From positions 1 through 64,000 of the forward strand of contig NZ_JQKO01000017.1 of NCBI RefSeq assembly GCF_000746085.1: DNA of 64,000 nt, in the 5' to 3' direction. Origin of the DNA: Methylocapsa aurea (GTDB taxonomy: Bacteria; Pseudomonadota; Alphaproteobacteria; Rhizobiales; Beijerinckiaceae). Made by a program: the position numbers and the translations under genes. The notes under the pieces were generated by a model that was not told the origin of the DNA, did no database searches, and saw only the letters and a program-made list of their open reading frames with translations. Numbering within the stretch: the stretch's first letter is position 1; the number at the start of each line of letters is the position of its first letter. Positions 56,520-64,000 of this stretch are shown here, piece after piece.

Positions 56520-56662
56520 AAATACTATCTCCCTAGGCCCCGATCCCTCGCTAGCCTCAATCCCACAAGCTCGATAAAATCTATTTGCTTTGTTCGTAAA
56601 TACTGGCCTAATGGGTTGGGCCGCGCCTCTGCGGTCGGATATTGTGCTGAAAGGTTGGTTTC

Positions 56663-57499
56663 TTGTCCCTGGCGATACGGCGTCAATCGATCTTGCCGGG
56701 ATTCGGTCTGACCCTCGGCTATACGCTTGTGTATCTCGGCGTGATCGTGCTGCTTCCGCTCGCGGTGCTTGTCTTGCGCGCCAGCAGTCTGGGATTGGCG
56801 GGACTGTGGGACATCGCGACCGAGCCGCGCATTCTCGCCGCGCTGCGGACCAGCTTCAGCCTCGCCCTGGCGGCCGCGGCGATCAATGTCATTTTTGGCG
56901 GGATCGTCGCTTGGGTCTTGGCGCGCTATGACTTCCCGGGCCGCCGCCTGCTCGACGCTGCGGTTGACCTGCCTTTCGCCTTGCCGACCGCCGTGGCGGG
57001 CATTGCGCTGGCCGCGATCTATGCGCCAAATGGCTGGATCGGCGCCTTGATCGCGCCGCTTGGATGGAAGATCGCCTATACGCCGCTCGGCATCGTCGTG
57101 GCTCTCGTCTTCATCGGCCTGCCCTTTATCGTGCGGACGGTGCAGCCTGTCATCCTGGAGCTTGAACAGGATGTGGAGGAAGCCTCGGCGACGCTCGGCG
57201 CGGCGCGCATGCAGACGCTCGTCCGCGTCATTCTTCCAACCCTTGCGCCGGCGCTTCTGACCGGCTTCGCATTGGCCTTTGCGCGGGGCGTCGGCGAATA
57301 TGGTTCGGTGATCTTCATCGCCGGCAATTTGCCATTCGTCTCGGAAATCGCGCCGCTGCTCATCATCGTCAAGCTCGAGCAATTCGACTATGCCGGCGCG
57401 ACGGCGATCGCGACGCTGATGCTCGCCGCTTCCTTTCTCATTCTATTGACGATCAACCTGATTCAAGCCTGGAGCCGAAGGAGAATGGGTCATGTCTGA
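56663..57499 (+). CDS. cysT: Sulfate/thiosulfate ABC transporter permease CysT
   Basis: 278 residues, about six transmembrane helices. The permease EAA-like loop is [28 protein letters not shown], and [17 protein letters not shown] is CysT/CysU-specific. It begins at TTG 56663 (no in-frame ATG upstream), with AAAGG about 9 nt before. The stop overlaps cysW by 8 bp. It is divergent from the cysI operon and probably co-regulated with it. Confidence 0.95.
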   Translation: MSLAIRRQSILPGFGLTLGYTLVYLGVIVLLPLAVLVLRASSLGLAGLWDIATEPRILAALRTSFSLALAAAAINVIFGGIVAWVLARYDFPGRRLLDAAVDLPFALPTAVAGIALAAIYAPNGWIGALIAPLGWKIAYTPLGIVVALVFIGLPFIVRTVQPVILELEQDVEEASATLGAARMQTLVRVILPTLAPALLTGFALAFARGVGEYGSVIFIAGNLPFVSEIAPLLIIVKLEQFDYAGATAIATLMLAASFLILLTINLIQAWSRRRMGHV

Positions 57500-58415
57500 G
57501 ACCCTTGCTGAGTGGGAGACCCGGCCCGCGAAAATCGCCTGGGCGCCGAAGACTTTTGCGATCACTTTCTCCAAAAGCCCAGTGGCGGGCGAGGGGCCGG
57601 TTCTCGCCAGCATTCTCGTCGGCGTCACGCTGGTCTTTCTGCTTCTTTTCCTGGTGCTGCCGCTCGCGGTTGTCTTCTACGAGGCTTTCGCCAATGGCTT
57701 TGCGGTCTATTGGGAGGCCTTGAACGCGCCGGACGCGCGCTCGGCCATCTGGCTCACCCTCACGGTTGCGGCGATCGCGGTTCCGCTGAACATTGTTTTC
57801 GGCCTTGCGGCGGCCTGGGCGATCGCTAAATTTCGCTTCGCCGGAAAGAGTTTCCTGATCACGCTCATCGATCTGCCCTTTTCGGTTTCGCCGGTGGTCG
57901 CGGGTCTGATCTATGTCCTCCTGTTCGGCGCCCAAGGCCTTTTCGGGCCTTGGCTCAAGGCCCATGACATCGAGATCATTTTCGCCGTTCCGGGCATTGT
58001 GCTGGCGACGATATTTGTCACCTTCCCCTTCGTCGCGCGCGAGCTGATCGCCCTGATGGAGGATCAAGGGACAGGCGATGAGGAGGTCGCCCTTTCCCTC
58101 GGAGCGAGCGGCGTCGCGACTTTCTTTCGCGTGACCCTGCCCAATATCAAATGGGCGCTGCTGTATGGGGTGCTCCTCTGCAACGCCCGCGCGATGGGTG
58201 AGTTCGGCGCGGTGTCGGTTGTGTCCGGTCATATCCGCGGATTGACCAACACCATGCCGTTGCATGTCGAAATTCTCTACAATGAATATAACATCACGGC
58301 GGCTTTTGCGGTCGCTTCGCTTCTGGCGCTTTTGGCGCTCGTCACTCTCGTCGCCAAGACCCTGCTCGAGACGCGCTTCAAGGACGCCCTCCCCGGGAAA
58401 TCGCGCGGGCATTGA
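57492..58415 (+). CDS. cysW: Sulfate/thiosulfate ABC transporter permease CysW
   Basis: 307 residues, six or so transmembrane helices. The permease loop is [27 protein letters not shown], followed by [20 protein letters not shown], the CysW signature. ATG 57492 overlaps cysT. The N-terminus (about 45 residues before the first helix) is longer than in E. coli. It forms the membrane channel with CysT. Confidence 0.95.
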   Translation: MSETLAEWETRPAKIAWAPKTFAITFSKSPVAGEGPVLASILVGVTLVFLLLFLVLPLAVVFYEAFANGFAVYWEALNAPDARSAIWLTLTVAAIAVPLNIVFGLAAAWAIAKFRFAGKSFLITLIDLPFSVSPVVAGLIYVLLFGAQGLFGPWLKAHDIEIIFAVPGIVLATIFVTFPFVARELIALMEDQGTGDEEVALSLGASGVATFFRVTLPNIKWALLYGVLLCNARAMGEFGAVSVVSGHIRGLTNTMPLHVEILYNEYNITAAFAVASLLALLALVTLVAKTLLETRFKDALPGKSRGH

Positions 58416-58433
58416 CGTAAAAGGCAAAAGTTC

Positions 58434-59507
58434 ATGCAGATACGCGCGGTCGACATTTTCAAGAATTTTACCGGTTCATCGGCGCGGCCGGCCCTCGACG
58501 GCGTCAGCCTCGATGTTGGCAGCGGCGAACTGGTCGCCTTGCTTGGCCCCTCCGGCTCGGGCAAGACGACGCTGTTGCGAATCATCGCCGGCCTCGACTT
58601 TCCCGATCGCGGCTCAGTCTATTTTGGCGATGAAGACGCCTCGAAAAAGACCGTCCAGGAGAGGCGCGTCGGATTCGTTTTCCAAAATTACGCTCTGTTC
58701 AAGCATCTGACCGTCGCTGAAAACATCGCCTTCGGGCTCGAGGTTCGCGATCGTCAGACGCGCCCGCCGAAGGCCGAAATCAGGCGGCGCGCGCTCGAAC
58801 TACTAGACCTCGTCCAATTGACCGGGCTTGAGAAACGCAGGCCGGCGCAATTGTCGGGCGGACAGCGCCAGCGGGTGGCGCTCGCTCGGGCGCTCGCGGG
58901 GGAGCCGAGGGGTCTTTTGCTCGACGAGCCTTTCGGCGCCCTTGACGCCAAGGTCCGGCGCGACTTGCGCAGCTGGCTCCGCGAAATTCATCTCCGAACC
59001 GGACATACGACGACATTCGTGACGCATGATCAGGACGAGGCGCTTGAGCTCGCCGATCGCGTCGCGGTCCTCAACCACGGCCATATCGAGCAAGTCGGCT
59101 CGCCGGACGAAATCTACGATCATCCGGCGACGCCTTTCGTGCATGGGTTCATCGGCGAGGCGAGCGCGCTGACGGTCGATTTAAGGGCGGGAAACCTGTT
59201 CATCGGCAACCATCAATTGCCGCTTCCAGGCAGGAGCGGCCGGACCGGGAGGGGCAGGCTTTTCGTGCGGCCGCAGGACATCGTGATCGGCGAAGGCGAT
59301 GCCAATGGCATCGAAGCGGAAATCGTCGCGGTGCGGCGCGCCGGCGCGACGAGGCGGGCGGAAATCGTCATCCCGGCCGATGCCGGGCGCGTCGAAATCG
59401 ATGCGCCGGCGGCGGTCAATTTTCGTCCCGGCGAGCGGATCCCGATCCGCTTTCTGCGCGGAACGTTTTTTCTCGACGGCGAAGGCGCAGCGTCCAGTCT
59501 TTGCTAG
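58434..59507 (+). CDS. cysA: Sulfate/thiosulfate ABC transporter ATP-binding protein
   Basis: 357 residues. Walker A GPSGSGKT at residues 38-45, signature [15 protein letters not shown], Walker [16 protein letters not shown], switch His in [13 protein letters not shown], and a C-terminal regulatory TOBE-like domain ([17 protein letters not shown]). It starts 18 bp after the cysW stop. The set cysTWA has no sulfate-binding protein (sbp/cysP) gene in the window; it must be encoded elsewhere. Confidence 0.95.
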   Translation: MQIRAVDIFKNFTGSSARPALDGVSLDVGSGELVALLGPSGSGKTTLLRIIAGLDFPDRGSVYFGDEDASKKTVQERRVGFVFQNYALFKHLTVAENIAFGLEVRDRQTRPPKAEIRRRALELLDLVQLTGLEKRRPAQLSGGQRQRVALARALAGEPRGLLLDEPFGALDAKVRRDLRSWLREIHLRTGHTTTFVTHDQDEALELADRVAVLNHGHIEQVGSPDEIYDHPATPFVHGFIGEASALTVDLRAGNLFIGNHQLPLPGRSGRTGRGRLFVRPQDIVIGEGDANGIEAEIVAVRRAGATRRAEIVIPADAGRVEIDAPAAVNFRPGERIPIRFLRGTFFLDGEGAASSLC

Positions 59508-60123
59508 TCCACCGTGGGGAAGGGCGATCGCCATTTCACCATGAAGAGGCGGCTTCGGCCGCCCGCCGAGGCTCGGCGATGTCATCCGCCGTTCCCCGCC
59601 ACCTGCATTTGTCGTGGCGGCTGCCGCCTCGATAGGGGCAATCGGGGGCAAATCCTTCTTCAGGGCTCTGGATGGGGCGGCATAGGCCGCGTCCCTGCCG
59701 CCTGAGCGGCGCGGCCCGAGAAAATCCGAACCCTCCGGTCTGGGTCCTTGCGCAAAAGCCTGGCCCGGCGCCATGCGGCTTGCCGAACACATTCGAGCCC
59801 TTATATCGCTCTATGGCAATCGTGCGGTCTTTTGTGCTAGCAATCGGAAGCGCGGGCATTCCCTCGCCGGGTGAGACGATTTTGCTTTTCGCCTCGTTCT
59901 CCACTGCCGCCTTACTCGGCCCCCTGTCTGGGGCGTCATCGCTTCGTGGGGGGCTGCTGAATCGGGGACAATCGAGGGGCGATCGGAGGGCGCATGTAAA
60001 TGGTCGCTTCTTGCGCGCCGCACCGGCCTCGTCGGCGGACGAGAGAAGCCGAATCCACGATTTCTCAACCGGGAGGCGGTCGAGACCTTGTTCGAGCCAG
60101 CGCCTCGCAGTTTGGAGCCTTAA
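59508..60123. other. 616-bp gap between cysA and dedA
   Basis: No credible full gene. A plus-strand frame around 59813-59930 reads SAGIPSPGETILLFASFSTA, similar to the ESAGLPLPGETALLLAGA motif of the DedA protein that follows, which suggests a decayed duplicate of the dedA 5' part. The flanking codons carry no further similarity that I can see. No terminator hairpin is clear after cysA. Confidence 0.4.
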
Positions 60124-60765
60124 GTGTTCTTGAACGATATCCAGCCGCTCATTATCCAACATGGTTATTGGGCTGTTTTCCTGATCGTCATGCTGGAAAG
60201 CGCTGGCTTGCCGCTCCCCGGCGAGACGGCCTTGCTGCTCGCTGGAGCCTATGCTGGGGCCACCGGAAACCTCGACATTTCCTATGTCATCGCGGCGGCG
60301 GCGGCGGGCGCCATCATTGGCGACAATATCGGTTTTTGGGTCGGCCGGACATGGGGCGCCAATCTTCTCGTGCGCTACGGAAGGTTCATCCATTTGCCTG
60401 AGGGACGGCTGAAGCTCGGACAATATTTGTTCAAGAAGCATGGCGCGAAAATCGTATTCTTCGGCCGCTTCGTCGCTTTTCTAAGGGTTCTCGCGGCCTT
60501 GCTCGCCGGCGTCAACAAATACAGTTGGGGCCAATTTCTCTTCTACAACGCCACTGGCGGCATTGTTTGGGCGGGCGTGATGGGGATCGGCTCTTATGTT
60601 TTCGGCGATGCGGTTCATCGCGTCAGCGGCCCGCTCGGAATTGCCGCGCTCATAGGGGTTGTCGGCGGCGCCGTCGCCTTCATGATTATCGTTCGCCGCG
60701 AAGAAAGGAAGATGGAGAAGCGCTTGGCGGCGGTCCGCGACGGCGATCTTCAAACCCTGCTGTGA
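60124..60765 (+). CDS. DedA family membrane protein
   Basis: 213 residues, starting at GTG 60124. The core motif is VMLESAGLPLPGETALLLAGAYAG, then IGDNIGFWVGRTWGANLLVRYGRF, GAKIVFFGRFVAFLRVLAALLAG (the FxRFxPxxR-like Arg helix) and several transmembrane helices. DedA/SNARE-associated proteins act in membrane homeostasis, including undecaprenyl-phosphate or phospholipid flipping. There is no ATG alternative near the start. It stands alone. Confidence 0.92.
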   Translation: MFLNDIQPLIIQHGYWAVFLIVMLESAGLPLPGETALLLAGAYAGATGNLDISYVIAAAAAGAIIGDNIGFWVGRTWGANLLVRYGRFIHLPEGRLKLGQYLFKKHGAKIVFFGRFVAFLRVLAALLAGVNKYSWGQFLFYNATGGIVWAGVMGIGSYVFGDAVHRVSGPLGIAALIGVVGGAVAFMIIVRREERKMEKRLAAVRDGDLQTLL

Positions 60766-60878
60766 TGAATTTTATTTGGATCCGCGCGTTCAGCGAGACC
60801 CCTGTTGCGGCCCTTGCCGAGATCGTCGCCCCCGCCCGCAGCGGCGGGCGCCGTCGGGCGGGGGGGGGAGCATAGGCC

Positions 60879-61166
60879 TCAAAGCCAGCGTCGGCCGCTT
60901 GAACCGGCGCCATAAGCGTTGCGGCCAACCAAAAGATGCCAAACATAAAGGACTATGACGGAGCCGGCCGTCGCGCCGAGCAGTCCGGCTCCTTGATCTA
61001 ATCGGTACCATCCGATCGTCTGGCCGAGCCAGGTCGCCACAAAGGCTCCGCTGATTCCGAGCAGGATCGTCATGATGAAGCCGCTCGGATTATAAGGCGC
61101 TGGATAGATAAAGCGCGCGATAAGTCCAGCGACCAGGCCGATGATGAGAATCCAGATAATATGCAT
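60879..61166 (-). CDS. GlsB/YeaQ/YmgE-type small membrane protein
   Basis: 95 residues, three transmembrane helices: MHIIWILIIGLVAGLIARFI, GFIMTILLGISGAFVATWLG and GLLGATAGSVIVLYVWHLL. This pattern with Gly-rich helices is that of the transglycosylase-associated stress family (GlsB/YeaQ). ATG 61166 was chosen over a longer open frame. Function is unclear, linked to stress response by family. Confidence 0.92.
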   Translation of the reverse strand: MHIIWILIIGLVAGLIARFIYPAPYNPSGFIMTILLGISGAFVATWLGQTIGWYRLDQGAGLLGATAGSVIVLYVWHLLVGRNAYGAGSSGRRWL

Positions 61167-61256
61167 GAGCGTCTTACCTCGCCAGTTGCGATTGATGCGA
61201 GGTGAACGCCGCCGCGATGCGGTGGTTGCTTGGAGCCGGGCCAAGCACCGCGTCCT

Positions 61257-62126
61257 TCAACTCCGCTCCAGCCGAGCGATCAGGCTTGAGGTGTCCCATC
61301 TCGCGCCGCCCATGCTCTGGACCTCGGCGTAGAATTGATCAATGAGGGCGGCGACGGGCAGGCTGGCGCCGTTGCGGCGCGCTTCCTCGAAGCAGATCGC
61401 CAGATCCTTGCGCATCCAGTTCACCGCGAAGCCGAAGTCGAACTGGCCCGCGATCATCGTCTTGTGCCGGTTTTCCATCTGCCAGGACTGCGCTGCGCCC
61501 TTCGAAATAACCTCGATGACCGCGTGCGGGTCGAGGCCCGCGCATTTGGCGAAATGGAGGCCTTCGGCCAGAGCCTGCACGAGCCCCGAAATGCAGATCT
61601 GATTGACCATTTTCGTCAGCTGGCCGGAGCCGGTTGGCCCCATCAGGCGGCAGGCTTTCGCATAAGACAAGATGACCGGCTCGGCCCTGGCGAAATCCGC
61701 CGGATCGCCGCCGCACATGATGGTCAGCGCGCCAGTCTCGGCGCCGGCCTGTCCGCCCGAAACCGGCGCGTCGATGAAGCCTTGTCCTGACGCTTGCGCA
61801 AGCGCGTGAAGCTCGCGCGCGACTCCGGCCGAGGCGGTGGTGTGATCGACGAAGACAGCGCCCTTCGCCAGCCCGCCGAAGGCCCCGTCTTCCCCAATCG
61901 CCACCGCGCGGAGGTCGTCATCATTGCCGACGCAGGCAAACACAAATTCCTGTCCGGCTGCGGCTGCGCGGGGCGTCGGCTCCAAACGGCCGCCGAATTC
62001 TGCTACCCATTGCGCGGCTTTTTTGCCGGAGCGGTTGTAGACGGTGACCTCGTGGCCCTTCTTTTGAAGGTGGCCGGCCATGGGATAGCCCATGACGCCG
62101 AGGCCAAGGAAAGCGACCTTCGCCAT
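61257..62126 (-). CDS. NAD(P)-dependent oxidoreductase, 3-hydroxyisobutyrate dehydrogenase family
   Basis: 289 residues. Rossmann motif FLGLGVMGYPMAGHL at the N-terminus; substrate-binding DAPVSGGQAGAETGALTIM; catalytic Lys in GSGQLTKMVNQ; C-terminal helical domain NRHKTMIAGQFDFGFAVNWMRKDL. Members act on 3-hydroxyisobutyrate, tartronate semialdehyde, succinic semialdehyde or related acids; the sequence alone does not fix which. It lies 84 bp downstream of the solute-binding protein gene on the same strand. Confidence 0.92.
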   Translation of the reverse strand: MAKVAFLGLGVMGYPMAGHLQKKGHEVTVYNRSGKKAAQWVAEFGGRLEPTPRAAAAGQEFVFACVGNDDDLRAVAIGEDGAFGGLAKGAVFVDHTTASAGVARELHALAQASGQGFIDAPVSGGQAGAETGALTIMCGGDPADFARAEPVILSYAKACRLMGPTGSGQLTKMVNQICISGLVQALAEGLHFAKCAGLDPHAVIEVISKGAAQSWQMENRHKTMIAGQFDFGFAVNWMRKDLAICFEEARRNGASLPVAALIDQFYAEVQSMGGARWDTSSLIARLERS

Positions 62127-62210
62127 TGCTGCCTTTCCGCGCGATTCCCATCATGGCCGCGCCTATCAATTCAGCGGATCGCGAATGCCCGCGCCCGCAC
62201 CCGCATCGCA

Positions 62211-62990
62211 CTAGTTGATGGCGAAATCAAAATATTTGGCGCTGATCTTGGCGTAGGCGCCATCAGCCTTGCTTGCATCCAATGCCTTTTCGAACATCGC
62301 TTTGAGCGTCTCATCTTGTTTGCGAAGGCCGATGCCGACGCCGTCTCCAAAATAGGCCGGGTCGCGCGGGACGTCGGCAATGAGCATACAGCATTGCGCT
62401 TCTCTGCGCGTCTTTAGGAAGTCGGCAATTGCGTCCTTGTCGCCGAGAACGGCGTCCAGGCGCCCTTCCGCCAGATCGAGAATCGCTTCTTCCAGGGTGG
62501 CGTAGGGATGGATCTCAGACTGCTTATAGAGATCCTCGACATAGGCCTGATGGGCGCCGCCAGATTCGACGCCGATGTTTTTGTCGGCGAGTCCGGCCGG
62601 ACTTGCATCCTTGACGCCGTCCTCGCGCAAAGCCAGGAACGCGGACGGCATCTGGATGTATGGCTTGCTGAACGCGATCTTTTCGCGCGCCTCGTCGGTG
62701 ATTTCCATGGCGGCCATGATCGCATCATATTGATGATCGAGCAGGCCTGGAACGAGGCTGTCCCAGTCTTGTGCGACGAAACTGCAGGACACGTTCATGC
62801 GGGCGCAGAGATCGCGCGCGAGATCGATTTCGAACCCGGCGAGCTCATTATTGTCGAGGTAATTATAGGGCGGACGCGCGCCTTCGCTGGCGATCTTGAC
62901 TGCGGTCCAGACTGTTGCGTCGCTTGCTTTGGAGCCAGAGGAAAGCGGCGCCGCGCAGGCGAGGAGCAAAAACATCCAGCGCAAGAACAT
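62211..62990 (-). CDS. Amino-acid-type ABC transporter substrate-binding protein
   Basis: Family 3 solute-binding protein of about 259 residues. Signal peptide MFLRWMFLLLACAAPLSSG; binding fold starts with ASEGARPPYNYLDNNELAGFEIDLARDLCARM; hinge residues DAIMAAMEITDEAREKIAFSKPY and LDAVLGDKDAIADFL are typical of lysine/arginine/ornithine-type proteins. The start is uncertain because the signal region has tandem 15-bp repeats giving Met at 62990 or 62975, or TTG 62999. No permease or ATPase gene is adjacent, so it is an orphan here. Confidence 0.88.
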   Translation of the reverse strand: MFLRWMFLLLACAAPLSSGSKASDATVWTAVKIASEGARPPYNYLDNNELAGFEIDLARDLCARMNVSCSFVAQDWDSLVPGLLDHQYDAIMAAMEITDEAREKIAFSKPYIQMPSAFLALREDGVKDASPAGLADKNIGVESGGAHQAYVEDLYKQSEIHPYATLEEAILDLAEGRLDAVLGDKDAIADFLKTRREAQCCMLIADVPRDPAYFGDGVGIGLRKQDETLKAMFEKALDASKADGAYAKISAKYFDFAIN

Positions 62991-63015
62991 CCAACGCAAG
63001 AACCACCAACCGAAA
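62971..63015. repeat. Tandem 15-bp repeat at the start of the binding-protein gene
   Basis: Two near-identical units (AACATCCAGCGCAAG, 62971-62985; AACATCCAACGCAAG, 62986-63000; one mismatch), then a diverged third. On the minus strand they encode (M)FLRW repeats at the signal-peptide start, so unit-number changes would alter the signal n-region without changing the frame. Confidence 0.7.
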
Positions 63016-63649
63016 GACGCCAGATTGAGGCGGGGGGCCCATAGAAGAAAATCAGTCGGGGCGCGTGCAAACAGGGACCTGCTCCTCGGGTTTTCCGAGA
63101 GCGCTTTCCGATCGAATGGAGTCCTTCGATCGATCAGAAATCGCTCCAGTGCTAAAGAGGTTGAGCACGATCCCAGGACGCTGGGCGCCTTTTGGCCAAG
63201 ATCATGCGTTGACGCCTGAAGATTACAAGCATGATCGCTGCAATGTGAAGCCGCGATGTTTCAGATTTCAAAATAATGCGCGGCGGGCGCTGCTTGCGCA
63301 TCTATCCCCTGTCCGCCTCGCTGTCTGCCGCACAATCGACCAAGCGTCTTATTTCGGCTTTCGAAGCTAGAGGCAAGCAGCGGTTTCGATGTTCCCCGCG
63401 GCGCTTTGGAAGCCCGAACGAAAGCTGTCCTCATACGAAAATGTATCGGTCCCGACAGATTGGCGCAGGTCTTGCTGTTGCAGCGCCAATCGAATGCAGC
63501 GCCAATCGAAGCCGAGGCGGGACCTTTAATGCGCCTCGGAGCCGACAAAGCGCGACATGGCCCGATGCCAGATGGCTGCCGCGATTGAATGGAATGCGAC
63601 AAGCCTCTATATGTCCGGCGGCGACGTCAGGAATGGAGCGATATCAGGA
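63016..63649. other. Gene-free region before the Mrp gene
   Basis: 634 bp between divergent genes. A partial dispersed repeat occupies about 63096-63165. The rest has several short open frames with Arg/Ser-rich composition typical of chance in high-GC DNA. No tRNA or hairpin can be supported. The promoters of both flanking genes should be in it. Confidence 0.5.
63096..63165 (-). repeat. CTAG-type dispersed repeat, partial copy
   Basis: GAGAGCGCTTTCCGATCG, then ATCGATCAGAAATCGCTCC and AGGTTGAGCACG follow the order of the copy at 20118-20234 on the plus strand. The AGCATG hairpin is lost. Confidence 0.5.
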
Positions 63650-64000
63650 ATGGTCAGCGATCAAGACGTTCTCACCGCGCTTCAATCCGTGCCCGGTCCC
63701 GACGGGAAGACCCCTCTGCCGCAGTCAGGCGCTCTCGCCGGTCTGTCGATCAAGGATGGGAAGGTCTATCTCTCGATCGCGATCGATCCGAAGCAATCGG
63801 CGGCGCTGGAGCCCATGCGGGCCGCCGCCGAGACGGTTGTGCGGAAGTTGAGTGGCGTCGCCAATGCGCTGGTCAGCCTCACCGCGGAAATGCATCCGGC
63901 CCCGCCGCCGGCGGCGGCAAAGCCGGCTGCGCCGCGCAGCATCGCCATCCCGGGGATTTCAAACATTATCGCGGTGGCCTCTGGCAAAGGCGGTGTCGGA
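63650..64000 (+). CDS. Mrp/ApbC-family ATP-binding protein, 5' part (3' end outside window)
   Basis: Iron-sulfur cluster carrier of the Mrp/NBP35 P-loop family. 117 codons are in view, starting MVSDQDVLTALQSVPGPDG, with an N-terminal MIP18/DUF59-like domain (LSIKDGKVYLSIAIDP, MRAAAETVVRKLSGVANALVSLT), a Pro/Ala linker, and the first part of the deviant Walker A, VASGKGGVG, at the window edge. AGGA lies close before the ATG at 63650. It probably helps deliver Fe-S clusters, perhaps to the sulfite and APS reductases among others. Confidence 0.93.
   Translation, partial: MVSDQDVLTALQSVPGPDGKTPLPQSGALAGLSIKDGKVYLSIAIDPKQSAALEPMRAAAETVVRKLSGVANALVSLTAEMHPAPPPAAAKPAAPRSIAIPGISNIIAVASGKGGVG

Noticed and set aside
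1-64000. tRNA genes, rRNA, CRISPR arrays, insertion sequences with transposase
   Set aside because: Scanned for T-loop GTTCGA-type sequences, regular spaced repeats and transposase motifs; found none that hold up.

Overview
The window is a high-GC (roughly 60-65 percent) alphaproteobacterial chromosome segment. Gene content (RcdA/DUF1465, two-domain dCTP deaminase, DraT/DraG, DUF2849-CysI-CysH-DUF934 sulfur cluster, Rsh, DUF985 cupin) points to Hyphomicrobiales (Rhizobiales). DraT-DraG implies a nitrogen fixer. The quinoprotein-associated trio (zinc metallohydrolase, SoxYZ-like carrier, CXXCW protein) implies PQQ-dependent alcohol or methanol oxidation. Together these suggest a Beijerinckiaceae-like methylotroph or diazotroph, but the genus is inference. 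I see no tRNA, rRNA, CRISPR array, transposase or prophage, so this looks like a stable chromosomal region.

Layout. 1-0.9 kb: 3' end of malate synthase G. 1.1-3.5 kb: the three-gene quinoprotein accessory operon. 3.7-9.9 kb: a complete RND efflux operon (outer membrane lipoprotein, adaptor, HAE1 pump). 10-14 kb: a small exported protein, an HSL-type hydrolase, a small conserved-looking protein, then draT-draG, where draG lacks an ATG/GTG/TTG start. 14-18.3 kb: dcd, metZ, apaG, argE. 18.3-25.8 kb: HNH nuclease, 3-hydroxybutyryl-CoA dehydrogenase, etfB-etfA, a glycosyltransferase-like protein, RcdA, a cupin, L31, and a receiver-cyclase fusion with a shortened receiver. 26.3-29.3 kb: purA and a Pro/Ala-rich membrane protein. 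29.3-38.4 kb, minus strand: ECF sigma factor, anti-sigma factor, alpha-2-macroglobulin, PBP1C. 38.7-44.3 kb: fabI and a stand-alone Pls/PosA-type NRPS-like protein. 44.3-49.8 kb: UdgB uracil-DNA glycosylase, NYN-domain protein, rpoZ, rsh, pdxJ. 50-53 kb: DUF900-type lipoprotein hydrolase, a small unknown protein, a DJ-1/PfpI protein. 53.2-59.5 kb: assimilatory sulfate reduction (DUF2849, cysI, cysH, DUF934) divergent from sulfate uptake genes cysT-cysW-cysA. 60-64 kb: DedA, GlsB/YeaQ-type protein, a 3-hydroxyisobutyrate dehydrogenase-family protein, an amino-acid-type solute-binding protein, and the 5' end of an Mrp/ApbC ATPase gene.

Functional links. Sulfate is imported by CysTWA and reduced by CysH and CysI, and the resulting sulfide can feed MetZ. 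etfAB plus hydroxybutyryl-CoA dehydrogenase serve acyl-CoA or polyhydroxybutyrate metabolism. DraT/DraG switch nitrogenase off and on by ADP-ribosylation. The sigma/anti-sigma pair sits directly upstream of an envelope-defence pair (alpha-2-macroglobulin and PBP1C).

The most unusual signal outside the genes is a dispersed intergenic repeat of about 110-130 bp. It is bounded by CTAG, built of two hairpins, and present in about seven to nine intact or decayed copies. In three cases (etfA, pdxJ, DUF934) the TAG stop codon of the adjacent gene is itself part of a TAGAGCAT repeat terminus.
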